From Dryobates pubescens (taxonomy: Eukaryota; Chordata; Aves; Piciformes; Picidae): 64,000 nucleotides of DNA. Made by a program: the position numbers and the translations under genes. The notes below the pieces were generated by a model. The model was not told the origin of the DNA. It saw only the letters and a list, made by a program, of their open reading frames with translations, and did no database searches. The DNA lies in assembly GCF_014839835.1 (NCBI RefSeq), contig NC_071616.1, forward strand, positions 35,357,307 through 35,421,306, given 5' to 3'. Below are positions 44,501-57,400 of this stretch, in pieces; positions within the stretch are counted from its first letter, which is position 1; each line of letters starts with the position of its first letter.

Positions 44501-47500
44501 TTCTATCTTGCTGGTCTAGACAAACCAAACCCAGCTTTACAATTGCTTTTCAGGCTGGCTCTCCCTTCCTCCTACTACTGTAGTACAGATAGTTACTTCT
44601 AACCCCATCTTCACATCATCTTTGTTGACACCAGATGACAAGACTACACACAGAAACTCAGGGGAGGTCTCACCAGTGCCCTACCAGCTGCACTAGTGTT
44701 TTTATAACTCCACCAGAAGCTTCTACCTTTCTCAGCTTTTTCTCCAGCTCTACCACTTCTTTCAATGCTCTTTCTCCTTCCTCTTCATCTGTTCAAACTG
44801 GCAAAATCCCATTATGCAGCAGAACTGGGTTTTTTTATACATACATATATACACACACAAACACATACATGTGTGTGTGTGTGTCTGTTTTATCTTGTAT
44901 ACCACACCACTTACTTCCTAATTGTTACTTATTCCAGACCACAAGATTATATGGTTATACCTGAACAACATTCTCAGCTTCCACTGGGTGACTTCATCTC
45001 CCACCCTGAACACTAAAACATCTGAACAAAAAAACCCAAGGGTACAGAAATTTTATCCTGGAAAAGCAGCAGCCAGCAGCAGCTGGTATTCAACACAGCT
45101 TGAATACCTAGCGTGCGTAGTGCACTAGAAGTAATTAGGCATAAAAAGCAACTGTAGTGTTCCCAGTCTGTACTCGACAGCAAAGCAGAACCCATCCAGA
45201 GCACATTAATTTAAGTCCAACTGCTGGAAGCAGGTTTATCTTCTATAATAAGTTTTATCTTGACCTGAGATATTCAATGACACACACAAAACCTGTAGAG
45301 CCATGTCCAGTTTTGAGTTATTCTCAATCCAAACAACACTAGATGCCTTTACTAGTGTAGCAAAAGAGGAAAAACTAACAAACTAGAGAGGAGTTCTCAC
45401 CTCCTACAGGACTAACTAAAGGACAAATTGTGCCACTGCTATTTCTGTGTCACTGGGGTAGCAAACACATTTTACTGGCTTTCATCTTCTCCACAGCTAA
45501 GTTTCAGTGTGTGAAGGACATTCTCAGTTTTAGAACATCAATACAAAAACATTATTACTGGGTTATCACCAAACCAAATCTTTCTGGGCTGTGCTAGTGT
45601 TTAAAGACAGAAGTGCTTCTTGCCAGATGTTAACCATTTTCAAGAGGCAAGTTACTGTTGTTGCTGTGACACCCTCCTGTTGAGATGGGGTGAGGATCTA
45701 ATATTCAATCCTCTTGTTACCCCCATTCTTCCTTTAACACTAGCCCATATGGGCTCCCGTAGCACTTTTCCCTCTCCATTACATACCTGTTTTGAGAGTG
45801 CTGATGTAAGTTTTCATTGCATCTCTTATTTTTTTTGCACCTTCTTGCTTCATCAGAGTCTTCAAGTTAGTGTCAGGCTCATCTTTAGCAAGGCTGACAA
45901 GGATCTAAACGAGGACGAGTGCAGACTGACAAATCTGTACTTGCATGGTCCTTTTATTACTCAGATCAACATCACAGATAGATTTTGACTAAACTTTAAC
46001 AAGCAACAGTGTAATTTTATTAATCTTTCACTTTATCTTTCTGAGCCTACAGCAGTGTACACATGTACCTAAATACCTTCATGCATCGTCACAGAGTCAT
46101 TCAGGATGGAAAAGACCCTCAGGATCACCAAGTCCAACTGATATCCCTACTCCACAAAGTTCACCCCTAAATCATATCCCCAAGCACCACATCCAAACCA
46201 CCTTTAAACATATCCAGGGTTGGTGACTCTACCACCTCCCTAGGGAGCCCACTCCAATGCCTGACCACTCCTCCTGTGAAAAATATTTTCCTAATGTCCA
46301 GTCTAAACCTACCCCCAGTCATAGCTTGAGGCTATTTCCACTTGTTCTGTCACTAATTACCTGTGAGAAGAGACCAGCACTTATGTCTGGAAGACAGGAA
46401 TTTGATAAAGATACATCCCAGGAAGTGTTCAAGGCCAGGCTGGATGGGGCTTTGAGCAACCTGGTCTGGTGGAAGGTGTCCCCACCCATGGCAGGGGCAC
46501 TGGAACTAGATAATCTCTAAGATCCCTTCCAATCCAAACCATTCTATAATTCTATGTTGTGTTAACTTAAATAGTCTCTAACACTAAAAGAGTTATACAC
46601 AAACATTCCCTAAAAGGTAACACAAACAAAAGTATTCATTGTGTGAGAATTCTTTTTAGAACAGCCACACAGCCCAACAGGATCAGCCTTTAGTTGTGCT
46701 TACCTCGACTTCATCGATGTCATTTTCATCTGAAAGATTAGGAATCTCCACATAACCTTTGTATTTCACTCCTGTCTTTGAGGTGCCTATAATTACAATT
46801 GTTTAGAGCAAGATTTCTTACTTCAGTTGCTGTAAAAGCAAACATGTTTTAGCACAATGCAACACTTCCCTTCATTACTATTTCCCAAATGACACAAGCA
46901 TTCTTATCTTTAATCTCATATTTGAATCAGCCCTTGAAACAGAAGCAGAGACCATCACTCACCAGTCCAGGCCAGCTTGATAGCCCATTCATAGAAGAAG
47001 ATAAGTTTCCCTTTGCGGTTGTTAATGGAAGCCTCTCCATCCAGCTTGCTCACTTCTGTCACCTCACAAGCCCCTTCCTCACCCTCCACTCTGACAGGCA
47101 GGAGAAGAGTTTTCAGCCTCTCGGTGGACCAGTTGGAGGCATCTCGCTCCGTCCTGTGAGAAAGCAGGTGGTGTGACAATGTGGGACAGGCCGCACCAGC
47201 AGCACACACCGGGACTACCTGGCCTTCTCGGGTGCTTCCCTCTCTGCCTCGCTCCAACACGCACACAGAGCCCTTCCCCCGGGCACTTACTCAGGCATTC
47301 CCCGGCCGCCCCAATGCACCAGCTCGGGTACCCCCCACATAAAGTAGGCGAGGCCCTTCTCGAGGCGTCAGCCAGGACACCCCCAGTCCAGCACCAACAC
47401 ACAGGCAGGGGAAGAAGAGAAGAGCCCATTCTCAGGGACACCGGCCGGCAGCCTCCCTCCGCCCAGGGGCACGGAGGACGCCAGCAGAGACGCCCTGAGG

Positions 47501-47612
47501 AGCCTCGGGGCCGGCGGGCCCGGGCCGCTCACCAGTGCCAGTTGTTGACGTTAGTGGCGTCCGCCCGCTGCTCGACGATCCAGCGCGGGTCTCCCTCCCC
47601 CCACTTGGCCAT
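41536..47612 (-). CDS. AHSA1: Activator of Hsp90 ATPase 1 (nine coding exons)
   Basis: AHSA1 is a cytosolic co-chaperone that binds the Hsp90 middle domain and stimulates its ATPase. In transcript order the coding exons are 47533-47612, 46963-47153, 46704-46786, 45787-45904, 44051-44139, 43579-43713, 42689-42790, 42120-42171 and 41536-41708. They join at GT-AG sites to 1023 nt, or 340 residues; human has 338. The start [20 protein letters not shown] and the NNWHW motif match the family, as does [13 protein letters not shown], which carries the functionally important basic RK-K patch. The N-terminal AHA1 domain covers about residues 29-163. After a variable linker (about 170-205) comes the START-like C-terminal domain, with KWRFKSWP and the ending FGYGARLF. 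The gene looks intact. A pair of inverted CR1 pieces lies in intron 3. Confidence 0.98.
43263..43314 (-). repeat. Low-complexity tract, T/G-rich on the minus strand
   Basis: On the + strand it reads as A/C-rich (AAACCCAAACAAAACCACCA and similar), so it is T/G-rich on the sense strand of AHSA1. It lies in the intron between exons 6 and 7. Confidence 0.7.
44838..44888. repeat. CA/TG microsatellite with inverted halves
   Basis: An ATACATACAT and ACACAC half is followed directly by a TGTGTGTGTG half. The alternating purine-pyrimidine run can fold back on itself and is a classic Z-DNA-prone sequence. It sits in the AHSA1 intron between exons 4 and 5. Confidence 0.85.
46088..46385 (-). mobile_element. 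CR1 LINE 3' fragment, - orientation
   Basis: The order TCACAGAGTCATTCAGGATG, GGAAAAGACCCTCAGGATCA, GACTCTACCACCTCCCTAGG and TATTTTCCTAATGTCCAGTC is the complement of the CR1 3' region over about 300 bp. It lies in AHSA1 intron 3. Confidence 0.92.
46420..46556 (+). mobile_element. CR1 LINE 3' fragment, + orientation
   Basis: GGAAGTGTTCAAGGCCAGGC, GATGGGGCTTTGAGCAACCT and AGATCCCTTCCAATCCAAAC, ending in an ATTCTATAATTCTATG terminus, are diagnostic. It lies about 35 bp from the reverse-oriented copy at 46088-46385. Confidence 0.92.
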
Positions 47613-48480
47613 CGGGACCGCCGCCGCTGCCGCCGCCGCCTCCGCACCGCTTGTCCGTGGAAACTGCTAGAACCGCCGGCCGCCGCGCCACCTCCCGGCT
47701 TCCGTCACCGGCGCGGTCCCTTCCGGCGCCCTTCCCCCGCCTGCCGCAGCCCTGCCTTCTGGGTTCCGCTGCGCCACCTCCAGCTGCCGCTTCTGCCGGT
47801 GGGCAGCTCCCGGAGCCGGCCACGCCTCACAGTCGCCCGAAGCCGGCCGTCGACAGCCCAGCCCAGCCCTTAGCGCCTAGCACGCAGACCGCGCCACTGC
47901 GCTGGGCTGGCAGTGCGCTGTAGACCGGGGCGCGGAGCCTGCCGGTACTCGTAGTGTGCCAAGGGGCAAGCGCCGGGGCGGGCGGCGGTGGAGAGACCAC
48001 GAGTCCCGGCGGGCTCTGCGCGGCAGCCGCCCTTCCTTTCCTCCCCTCCCCGGTCGTACCCTGCCGGTGGCGGTGCCTAGCACGGGAGCGGTGAGCGGGA
48101 CCGAGGGGCAGGAGGGCCGGGAAGCGAGAGTGGGACCAGGACCGGGCGGCGGGGACGAGGATTCCATTCAGGCAGCCGCGCCCCTGACACTGCTGCGCGG
48201 TGCCGTTACAGATGAGCAGGGCGAGGGCGGACGAGGAAGAGTATTGGCACAGCTCCAAGTTTCGTGCCTTCACTTTCGACGATGAGGATGATGAGCTCTC
48301 ACAGGTAGGGTCCGAGCCCGGGGCTGCCGGGGCGCCGCAGCCCGACGTCAGAACCCCCTGGGCAGGCCCTCTCCGTGGCTGGCTGAGCCCAGGCCTCGGG
48401 CCCGCGCTTCGCGGAGGGTCCGAGCTTCCTGGGTGGGGGGGATGCTTGCCTCCTGCCCTGCTTGAAGGCCACCATGGACT
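47440..48480. promoter_or_regulatory. CpG island, head-to-head promoter of AHSA1 and VIPAS39
   Basis: The two start codons (47612 on -, 48212 on +) are 599 bp apart and the whole interval is CpG-rich, the usual form of a housekeeping bidirectional promoter. CTTCCG/TTCCGG words near 47699-47730 fit ETS-type sites. No TATA box is obvious. Shared control is inferred from layout only. Confidence 0.75.
48091..48211 (+). other. VIPAS39: Possible 5' UTR intron of VIPAS39
   Basis: A donor-like GAGCG|GTGAGCGGG occurs at 48090/48091, and TTACAG ends directly before the start ATG at 48212. A 121-bp intron separating a non-coding first exon from the coding start would fit. The acceptor has a poor pyrimidine tract, so this is only a possibility. 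Confidence 0.35.
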
Positions 48481-51400
48481 CCCTTCTCGCCCCTTACGGT
48501 AGCCAGTCCGAAATCTCAGTAGGGCGGTGGTGTATCTCCAGGTGGCTGAGCTGTCAGTATTTGTGTTGGTGTCAGTAGCCATTGGATTCCCAGTGGTGAG
48601 GAAGGGTTGCTGTATCTCTTAAACATCTCTGAAACACATACACAGGCATTGTCTGTGTTCTTTAGAGGTGACAGCGGAAGCCAAAGAAGCTGTATTCGAA
48701 GCTCTGAGAGGGAACGTTTGAAGGGAATAGGAAACAAATCGTGTTCTGCACCACTGCTGGGTTTATACAAGCTCGCTCTTTTGTCTGTAGCTAAAAGAAT
48801 CTAAACGAGCCGTGAACAGTCTTCGGGATATCGTCGATGATGATGATGACCTTGAGAGGGTCAGCTGGAGTGGAGAACCTGTGGGAAGTAAGTGCAGAAG
48901 TACTGCAAGTTATTCTTGAAACAGATGGAGTTTAAAGTTACCACTTAAGTCATTTAGTCAAGGTTAGGACTACTACTTGCTATCTAATCCTGCACATCTA
49001 ATCTAATTCTCATCTCCTCAGGTCACATAGTGAGCCACTTGATTTATCTGTGTGGATCCACTGAAAAGAGAGCAAGCAAATGTCCAAATTACATAAAGAA
49101 GAGGAGTGCAGACAAGTGAAGGGAATGCACTGTGGTTTTCCCAATATGTAGCCCAGCTTAGAGCTGATATGTTGGAGGTTATGGCTTGATATTCATCGTG
49201 CTTAGCTGGCCTGCAGGATTCTAGGTGATCATTTCCTTCACACTGCTGCTTGAAATGGCAAATGCATTTCTAGTGGTGACAGGAGCGAGCTCACGACCCA
49301 CGTGCAATGCTGTCTATCGCGATTTGGAGTTCATGACCTACAGAATGTGTGCAACTTGCTAGGCAGTGCCAAACTGTGAAAACTTACATTTGGGTTACCC
49401 AGAGGACTTCTGAAGAGCCTGTTCTTGTCCTGTGCCACAGCTCCTCCCTCTGGCTCAGGCCACTTCTTTTCCCACCTAGGGTCTCTACCTATTGGCTTTT
49501 TTTGCTCTGTCACCCTGTCCTAAAAAGCGTGTGTTGTGCGGCTGCATGACAGGGCAGCAGCATGTGCACATTGATAGTCTGTTTTGTCTGTGTGGGGAGG
49601 ACAACTGTCTTAATTTCCCAGTGCTCAGGAAGGTATGCTTTTATGTTTCTGTAATTGGAGGTAAGACAGGGATTCTCTGTGTTGCTCTGTGCCTTTGGAG
49701 CACGGATTGTGCTTTACCCCATGCAACAACATAAATGTTGGGTGGTCTATGCAGGTTTTTTTCTATAAGCCATACCAGCTGTCCCACATAAGACACAACA
49801 GGTTCAAGCTTTAACGTGGAAGATTTCACCTCAATGTGAGGAGAAACTTCTTTACAGTGAGGGTGACAGAGCACTGCAACAGGCTGCCCAGAGAAGTTGT
49901 GGAGTCTCCTCTTGAGACTTTCAAAACCCACCAGGTTGCATTTCTGTACTGACTACCCTAAGTGATCCTGCTTTGGGGGGTGGGCTCTTTTGAGGTCCTT
50001 TCCAACCTCTAGCATACTGTGATACTGTGAACATTGCTGAAATTGACCATTTCTGCATAAATGTTTTCACAAGCAGTGTTACATGAGGTTAGGATTCTGG
50101 CTGCTTCATCTACTTAGTGCTGAGGGTCAGTGTTATCAGGATGTGCCAATTCAGAACTGACTGGGACACAGTTGGTGATATTCCTGCCGTGCCATAAGAT
50201 GGATCTTTACAGGCTGTTTTTCCCTGTTATAAATGTCTTCTGTCTGCACACAGGTATCTCCTGGTCAATTAAAGAGACAGCTTCCAGCAGCACTAGCTCA
50301 TTGGAGGGCCATGACTCCAGCCTACAGAAGGGCTCTTCCTCCTACGCTGCTTTTCCCAAACAGGCTTCTTCCTATTCTCTAAGCAGCCTATTTAAAGGTG
50401 AGGTCTCTCCTATACAATATGGACAAATGGGTTTTCCCTCAAGAGTGTCAAGGGACAATTGTGGTATCTTATGTAAATCTTTTAAGTGTATTGCACCACA
50501 GGGGAGCTCTGATCTCTCCTCAGTGTGGGAGTATCTCCCTCACTAGCATGTTCTTGTGGTGTGGGAGGGAGCTTTGGAGTTTATGGCTTCTTAGAAGCCA
50601 GATTCCCACAGAGCGGCAAGGTAGAGGACAGCACTGTACAACAGACTTTGCATGGTGGAAAAGAGCAGGCTGCAAAGGGTCTGGCTTGACTCATGTGGCC
50701 CTCATTTGATCTTCAGTACTGTAGAGAACACAAGTTGGTTATTCTTTATTTGGAACTCATCTGGAACCTGTTGATGTGCTAGTTGTTTCAGCAAGCACAT
50801 GGTAGCAGCAGTGGTAGCATTAGGGGGGATCTGTGCCATGGGGAGACTTGTACAGCTTGCAGGTGTTCAGCTCTGTTGTTTCACAGCCAGACAGCAGCCC
50901 AGCTTTTGCTCTGTCCCTCTGGGGTGGATTTTACCCTTAACTTTGATAATACAGTGATAATGAAAGGCATCCAAATCACAGCCCTGGTGGAGAAAGCTGC
51001 CTGTGTTGCCATTGCCTAAGCAGTGTTGCATGCTTGAGCCTCTGCTGTGCAGGTAGATGAGTGAATTCAGGTTAACCTCTCCCAGCCTAAACAACTAGAG
51101 GGCAGATAGGGCCAAGGTGTGATGTTGTTTATGATGCCCCAGACATCTTCGAGCCTTACATTGCAAGCAGGTGAGCCTCAGCTATGCCAGTGAGAATCCC
51201 CATACAGAGTGGCTTGTTCCAGAGCTGCAGTACGCTGGCCTGAAGTCTAGATTTGTGTTACCTCTGCAAGAGCTACTGCTGGTGAAGAGGCAGTCTCTCA
51301 TGAGTGTTTGTCTTGATTTCAGGACGAAACAAACTTCCAAGTTTCCAGTCCCTTTCAGATGGTAAGTTTTGAATCCCTGGCTCATTTTGGGAGGGGTGCA

Positions 51401-54400
51401 GATTTACACTGACCATAAAAAGGGAAGTGTCATCTTCCTTATGCTGCAGAAAGGGAAACTGAATCTGGGTTGTTTGAAAGTCATTCAGCAAAGAAGCAAA
51501 AGAGCTGGCATGCTGGTGTGGGCTAATCTGCTTATGTAGGACTAATGGCTGTTGGGTTTAGAGCAATTTTGTATTGCTGTTTGGTGCTTGAGTTGGGACC
51601 TTCTACCCTGAAAACCAAGAAAAGGGTGATTTTTGGAAGTGGGTGTAAATCAGGATTTTGATGTGCTACTCAGCTTTGCCTTTTCCTCTCAGCCCTCTCT
51701 GACACAGGAGTTAAAAACTATGCCCCAGAGCTGCGCAGACCGAGAGCTGAGTACAAGGTGAGCAGCCTGTGCTTGTGGCATGCTGGGATCAGAGCACTGC
51801 CAGAACTTTCTACTGTATTGGTTCTATGTGAGGTGATTGATTGCTATTTCAGACAGCAGAGGGCAATGCTAGGAAAATGCAGCCTCACAGTAATTGAGGT
51901 GTTCTCTGCTTGTGCTCAGAAGTGAGGAGCTTTGCTGGGGGCGCCTTTACTATTCCTTCTGCTCATGAATGATCCAGCAGACTTTGTGAGAAGGCTTTCT
52001 AAAGAGTGCTTTGCCTGTAAGCTGCTTTCATGCTGGGTCAGATGAATGGGCATCATGTGTGCAAATTTTAAAACATTTTTAAAGGCTTCTAAATTTCTTG
52101 TTCACGAGAGGGCACAGAGGGAGTTGCACAGAGATGGAGTTCCAGTTGTCAGGACCTTCTCCCAGACAGACAAGTGTTAGATGTCACAGAACCTAGTGGA
52201 TGTGGGGACTGAGTGGGTTCCTCCTACTAGGTGCAGTGTTGTGATTCTATGTCCTCGTATCCAGCCTGTAAAGGACTAAGCAGATATTCCAAACACATAC
52301 AGACATGCACAGTGCTGACTTAGCTGCCAACATAGATGGACACAAACCAGTGCCTTTACCAACAAACACATAAACAAAATGCTCAGGCCTGATCTTGAGC
52401 CTCCTTTCTGTCTGACCAGGGTTAAATTCCCGTAGTGGAACACATGCACGCTCCTGGGGGCTCTGCAGTAGCTGGTCTTGGATGTTCAGTTCCTGTAACT
52501 GACTCCCAGCCCCCAGGTGCCCTCCAGTTGGTGGCACCTGGACCCTTGAGCCCATAGGGTCCATGGTTCCATTCTGTTCTTGGTACTCAGACTGAGCTTG
52601 AAGTTAACTAGCATATGAACACGTACACTTGGAACAGGGAGCCCACCCACACAGAAGGTGGTTCAATATAGAATTTAATGAGAGTATAAGACAGACTGTA
52701 GTGATCCTTTGCAGGGCTCAGTCAGACAGGCACACTAACTAGTCACTTGTCTAAACATGGCTGGCACCCTTATGGCTTCTATTTTTCTATGCTTGTTCAT
52801 GCCCAGTTAATTTTGATCCTTCCCTTTCCCTGTTAATTTTTTTCTCTTTCCCATAAACTTCCATCACAAGTCTGACACATTCACACAACCCTCTTAAAGC
52901 ATCCCATAATTATCTTTCTCCTGTGTCTCTCATTGAATCCTCTGTCTCTTCAAGGTTACATGGTGGTTGGGGAAACTTTCTTTGCTTTACTCATCTTGGG
53001 GGATTTTACACAACAAATAATGACCTAACCTGCCTTATTTGAGGGTGGCAAGAGGTAGCTGAGTCAGTGTGCTCAGATTGCACTGACTGACTAGGTTACT
53101 GGTTGTATCTACCTGTCCTTGGCCATCTGATCTTCACCATGTTGGTGTGTTTGTGTTGACTAGCCATTAATCACATAATCCAACAGGCAGCACTTTCTGA
53201 AAGCACAGCAGGAGGAATAGGTATGCCCTGTTGTATTCTGTTCTGTGCCTCCATAAGCAGTGGAGCAGGAAGGAGAAGGGTTGTACAGCCCCTTAAAAGC
53301 AGACAGGAGAATTGTAAAGTGAGGTGAAACAAAGAAGGGAGAGTTAGTGAAGACTTTGAACCGCTGTCCTGACAGCAACAGGCTGAAGAGCTGCCTCTGG
53401 CCAGAGGTGCTGGAAGGGAACCCTGGTGTTCAGGACATTGGATGCTCAGCTGTACATTGACTTGAGAGACTTGCATGGGGTCAGCCCTTTATTTTTTTCT
53501 TTAGTCTCAATACATCTTCAATGAATTTAAAGTTCAGTCCCTTTCTTTGGCTCATTTGAGGCAGAAAGCTGAATTGCAACTGCTGGCTCCAGTGCTCAGG
53601 CCACTGCCACTGTTTCCAGATCACAGTGTCTTCAGGGGAAGAACTTTGGTCATTGTGGCAGTGGTAGTGACCTTAAGATGGTCTCACTAAAGGCTTCAGT
53701 GCCCTTGTCACTAGTCCTGTGCAGCTCTCCAGGCACTTGCCTGAGGCTGCTGTCCCTGCATTCTCCACACTGCTGTGGCTCACCAGCAGAAATTTGTCTG
53801 AATTGTAACAAGAAACTGCATCCTTTCTCCTCAATTTTGGGTTTGTCAGTTCTGCATGTATTTTGTTTGCCCTTCTAAAGCAATACTGGAGCTTTAATTT
53901 GCAAGAAGGACAGCCTATTGAAATGCACTTCTTTTAAAGGATATGCTGATGGTGGACCTTACTGAGGCAATAGATGCTGTGTTAAGATCTGAGCCTCTGG
54001 CTTCTCTCTCCACCAGCATGCAGAATCTGATGGCCCTGCATCTGCACCTGAGCACTCTAGGGACACATGCTGCAAACACCTGCCCTGGAGCAGCTACGCA
54101 TGGGCCATCACTCTGATCCAGCACAAGTGGAAAGCAGTTTGAGACTGCTGGTGTGATCTGACCTCTTGAGGCTCAAGAGCTCTTTATTTTTCTTCTGTCA
54201 GGACTACAGCAGTGATTGGAGCCCCAAAGATACAGTCATACGAATGCAGAGGGGCAAGGTAAGGGCTTTCCACTCCCACCTGCTTTCAAGTCACAGAGGG
54301 TGGGTGATCCTAAATGGCTTTATACTTCCCTATGCTCCTGGCTGTTCCCACAGCAGGATGGGAATCTGAGTTGCTTGCAGCATCTAGCAGGGATGGTGCT

Positions 54401-57400
54401 TTGCCTGCCCACTGCTTTGCCAGGTGATGGTGCTTGCATCACACTAGCTCAGGAGCAGCATGAGACCTTCAGGGTTTTGTTGCGTTGTTTTCTTGAGTCA
54501 CTCTCAGCAAGGCTTTGACGGGAGGTATGTGCACTACTGTGTCCCTCTCTACACTTCCTGCTCCCTGGGGCTGCTTTTATGGAAAAAATCTGAAGGTGTG
54601 GGGCTTTACATCTCTTCTTACTTGGTGGCAAATGGAGGGAGGAAGACAGAAGCAATCTTGGTTACACCAAAGCTGGAGTGTTAAGTCTCAGCTGCCTCAT
54701 TTTGGAAGTGAACACACAGGGAGCTTTTGGTTTTACTTCCTCGAAGGCTGAGGCAACCTAAAGGCTGAGAGAGGCCACAGTTATGGGGTAATGAGAAGAA
54801 AGGAAGAGTCTCAAGTCTACTTTTTTGGTCTCCTCCATGGAAAGGGTCCTGCAGAATTTCCTCCTCCTGTCAGGCCTGGTGGTTTGCAGGGAACTTTTGG
54901 TTTGTTACAAGGGTGTTTGTGCTGAACATACAATGTCTGCTGCCCTAGCTGGGGCAGTAATGATGGCTAGCTCTGCAAGCCTTGTGGACAGAATCTCAGG
55001 GATCATGCCACATGCCGTTTCAGTTAAATGAGTAGTTGTCTGCTGGTTGGGAGGGCAGTTACTGATGTTGCTGAGGGACTCGTGGGGGAAGAATAGGTAG
55101 TACCTTGTGGGTTGGTTCAGCCTCGGAATCACCTTATGTCCTGTGTGCCAATTCTGTCTCCAGGTCTGCTCCCTAGAGAGATTCCGCTCCCTGCAGGACA
55201 AGCTGGTGCTCTTGGATGAAGCTGTGGCAGGGCATGATGGAAATGTCATTACAGCTGTGAGTCCTACTGGGGCTGTACAGGGCCTGGGATTTCCTGGGTG
55301 GTTGTGTGAATGCAGTATCTTGCAAGTTGGGGAGTTATTTACTTAAACCCAAGAAGCTACTGAAAAGCATCAAAGCTAAAAGCTGGGAGGTTGCATATTG
55401 CTGATGGCTTTCCTGCCACTGCAGAATTATGTCATATTGCTAACAAGGAACCTGATCCTTCAGCCTTGCAGTAATCTTTGCAGCAACTTCTTGAAGGCTG
55501 AAACTTAATATGCTCGTTGTGACACTGAAGGTCTGAGAGGTCTTTCAGTTTATTTGGCTTCCAAAGCATCAGGCAGCAAGTTGGGACTGTGTCAGAGCTT
55601 CCCTCATCCAGCTCTCACACAGAATGGTTTTTCTCTGCAAATATTGATCTCATCTAAGTTCCAGAGTAGGAGTTAGGCAGGTGTCCAGGCAGCTGTGGCC
55701 CTGGCTTACTGTTTGTCCTGTGTCTAGTGGGTAGCAGAATTCAGCACGGTGCTATAAGAGCTGTGTATTCAGAGGCCCTTTGCAAAAGCTTCCTCAGGTA
55801 TTGCTCTTTCTCTCTCTGTCTTTATGCTGATGAAGACTGATCTGGTCATCTGAGAGCTGCCTCTCTGTGTTCACAGGTCCTGATATTCCTGAAGCGGACT
55901 CTAAGGAGAGGTAAGTGCGACTGGAGCCAGGGTTTCTGTAGTGTGTTTCAGTTCAGGGCATGGGGGTAATTCTTTCACTGGGTGCAACTCACAAAGAGGG
56001 CATCTGGAGTATTGTTACTTTACTGAACATGAAATGTCTTTGCAGCAAGTGTAACGTGGCAGGGGTGTTGGTGATGTCCACAAAGGCCCCAGAGAGGAGC
56101 TTTAAGCAGTGGTAGTGGTGATGGCGTGGATATAAATGAATCTGTAGGGCTAGCAGACTGCTGTGGATTTAACTGGCAGCCCAGTGAACAGACTTTCTTG
56201 TGCTCTAGCTTCTAAGACTGAGCTTTGAGATGGGGTAACGTTGTTGAATCCTGCCAATGGCTTGCAACTCCATGTACCATGCTTAGCCCTCTCTGGCTTG
56301 GTAGAGTTAATTTTACCACATGTACATGTCACTCTCTTCATAGAGATCTTGTTTCGGGAGCTGGAGGTGCGGCAGGTGGCCTTGTGTCATCTGATCCATT
56401 TCCTCAAAGAGACTGGTGAGCAGAAGTTCCTTCTGGATCTGCTCAGGTGAGGCTCTTGCACAGCCTTGTGGCAGGGCTGAGCATGTTGCTAGGAACCTGC
56501 CTCCACGTTAATGCTTGCTTATTCCCTTTTGCAGGTTCCTAGACAGAACTGAAGAAGTTGCTGTGAGTATTCCCAGGAGGAGAAGCTCCCTTTTCTCAGT
56601 GAAGAGAGAGTGCAGTGGGCAAGGGGATGTGGGCTGCAGGGTGTCCAGTAGTCAGGCGAGAGCTCTGCACCCCCATTTTTCCCTCTGGGGTCTTGTACCT
56701 TCCAAATCCATGAGAACAGACTGTGCTCCTTTTCCCTCCCTCCAGCTGTCCCAGTACCGGGAGCATTTGAACATCCAGGATGTGGAAAAAAGAAGGGAAT
56801 TTCTGAAAGGCTGCATTGGGTAAGAAAAAAGTGCAAGAGGGTGGGAGGGATGAGGGTTCTTCACAGATGGTGACAGTAAAGAAAATTAGACTTCTGTCCC
56901 AGTGCCACAGCTCAAGAGCTGATGTTGACTTTGCCCCAGTGGGAATGGGGTGTTGTGGACACAGTGTAGGCCAGAGAGGAAGAATTAGTGTTGATCACTA
57001 GTCCAACAGCTTTTGCTGCTTACTTGGGGGTGAAGATGTTTAAGGTACTTTCTCATCATTGACCCTTCAGGTTGTGAAGGATGAAGGCTTGTGAGTTTGA
57101 GTGCTTGAGGGAATTGGCAGCATCAGCTTCAGGTTGCTTTGTGAAGACACCATATGATTTTTCTTTCTCTGGAGTTTGTCTAGGAGTCAGTTGGAGAGAG
57201 CAGTGAGGCAGAAGCTTGAGTAGCTACTAACCACTCAGGCTGGGGAGAATGGAAGTGTTCCCTACATGCTCTGTGGGGAGTACATTTTGTAGAGAAGAGC
57301 ATCCTTCTAAGTGTACTGGTAATAGCTGTTGACAGTGTCTCCTTCCTCCATGCCTCGCCAGGCTGCCATTTTCAGCAGAGGATACCTCCCACATCCAAGA

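Noticed and set aside
44630-44720. A stretch in AHSA1 intron 4 resembling an internal CR1 segment
   Set aside because: Only GAGGTCTCACCAGTGCC fits. There is no second anchor, so it may be chance.
47535-48582. Frames of 100-250 aa in the AHSA1/VIPAS39 promoter
   Set aside because: They are shadows of a CpG island and of the first exons in other frames.
52240-52760. Possible LTR-like sequence in VIPAS39 intron 5
   Set aside because: On the minus strand it has a TATA-like stretch, but I found no paired ends, no clear poly(A) signal and no target duplication. It is too weak to call.
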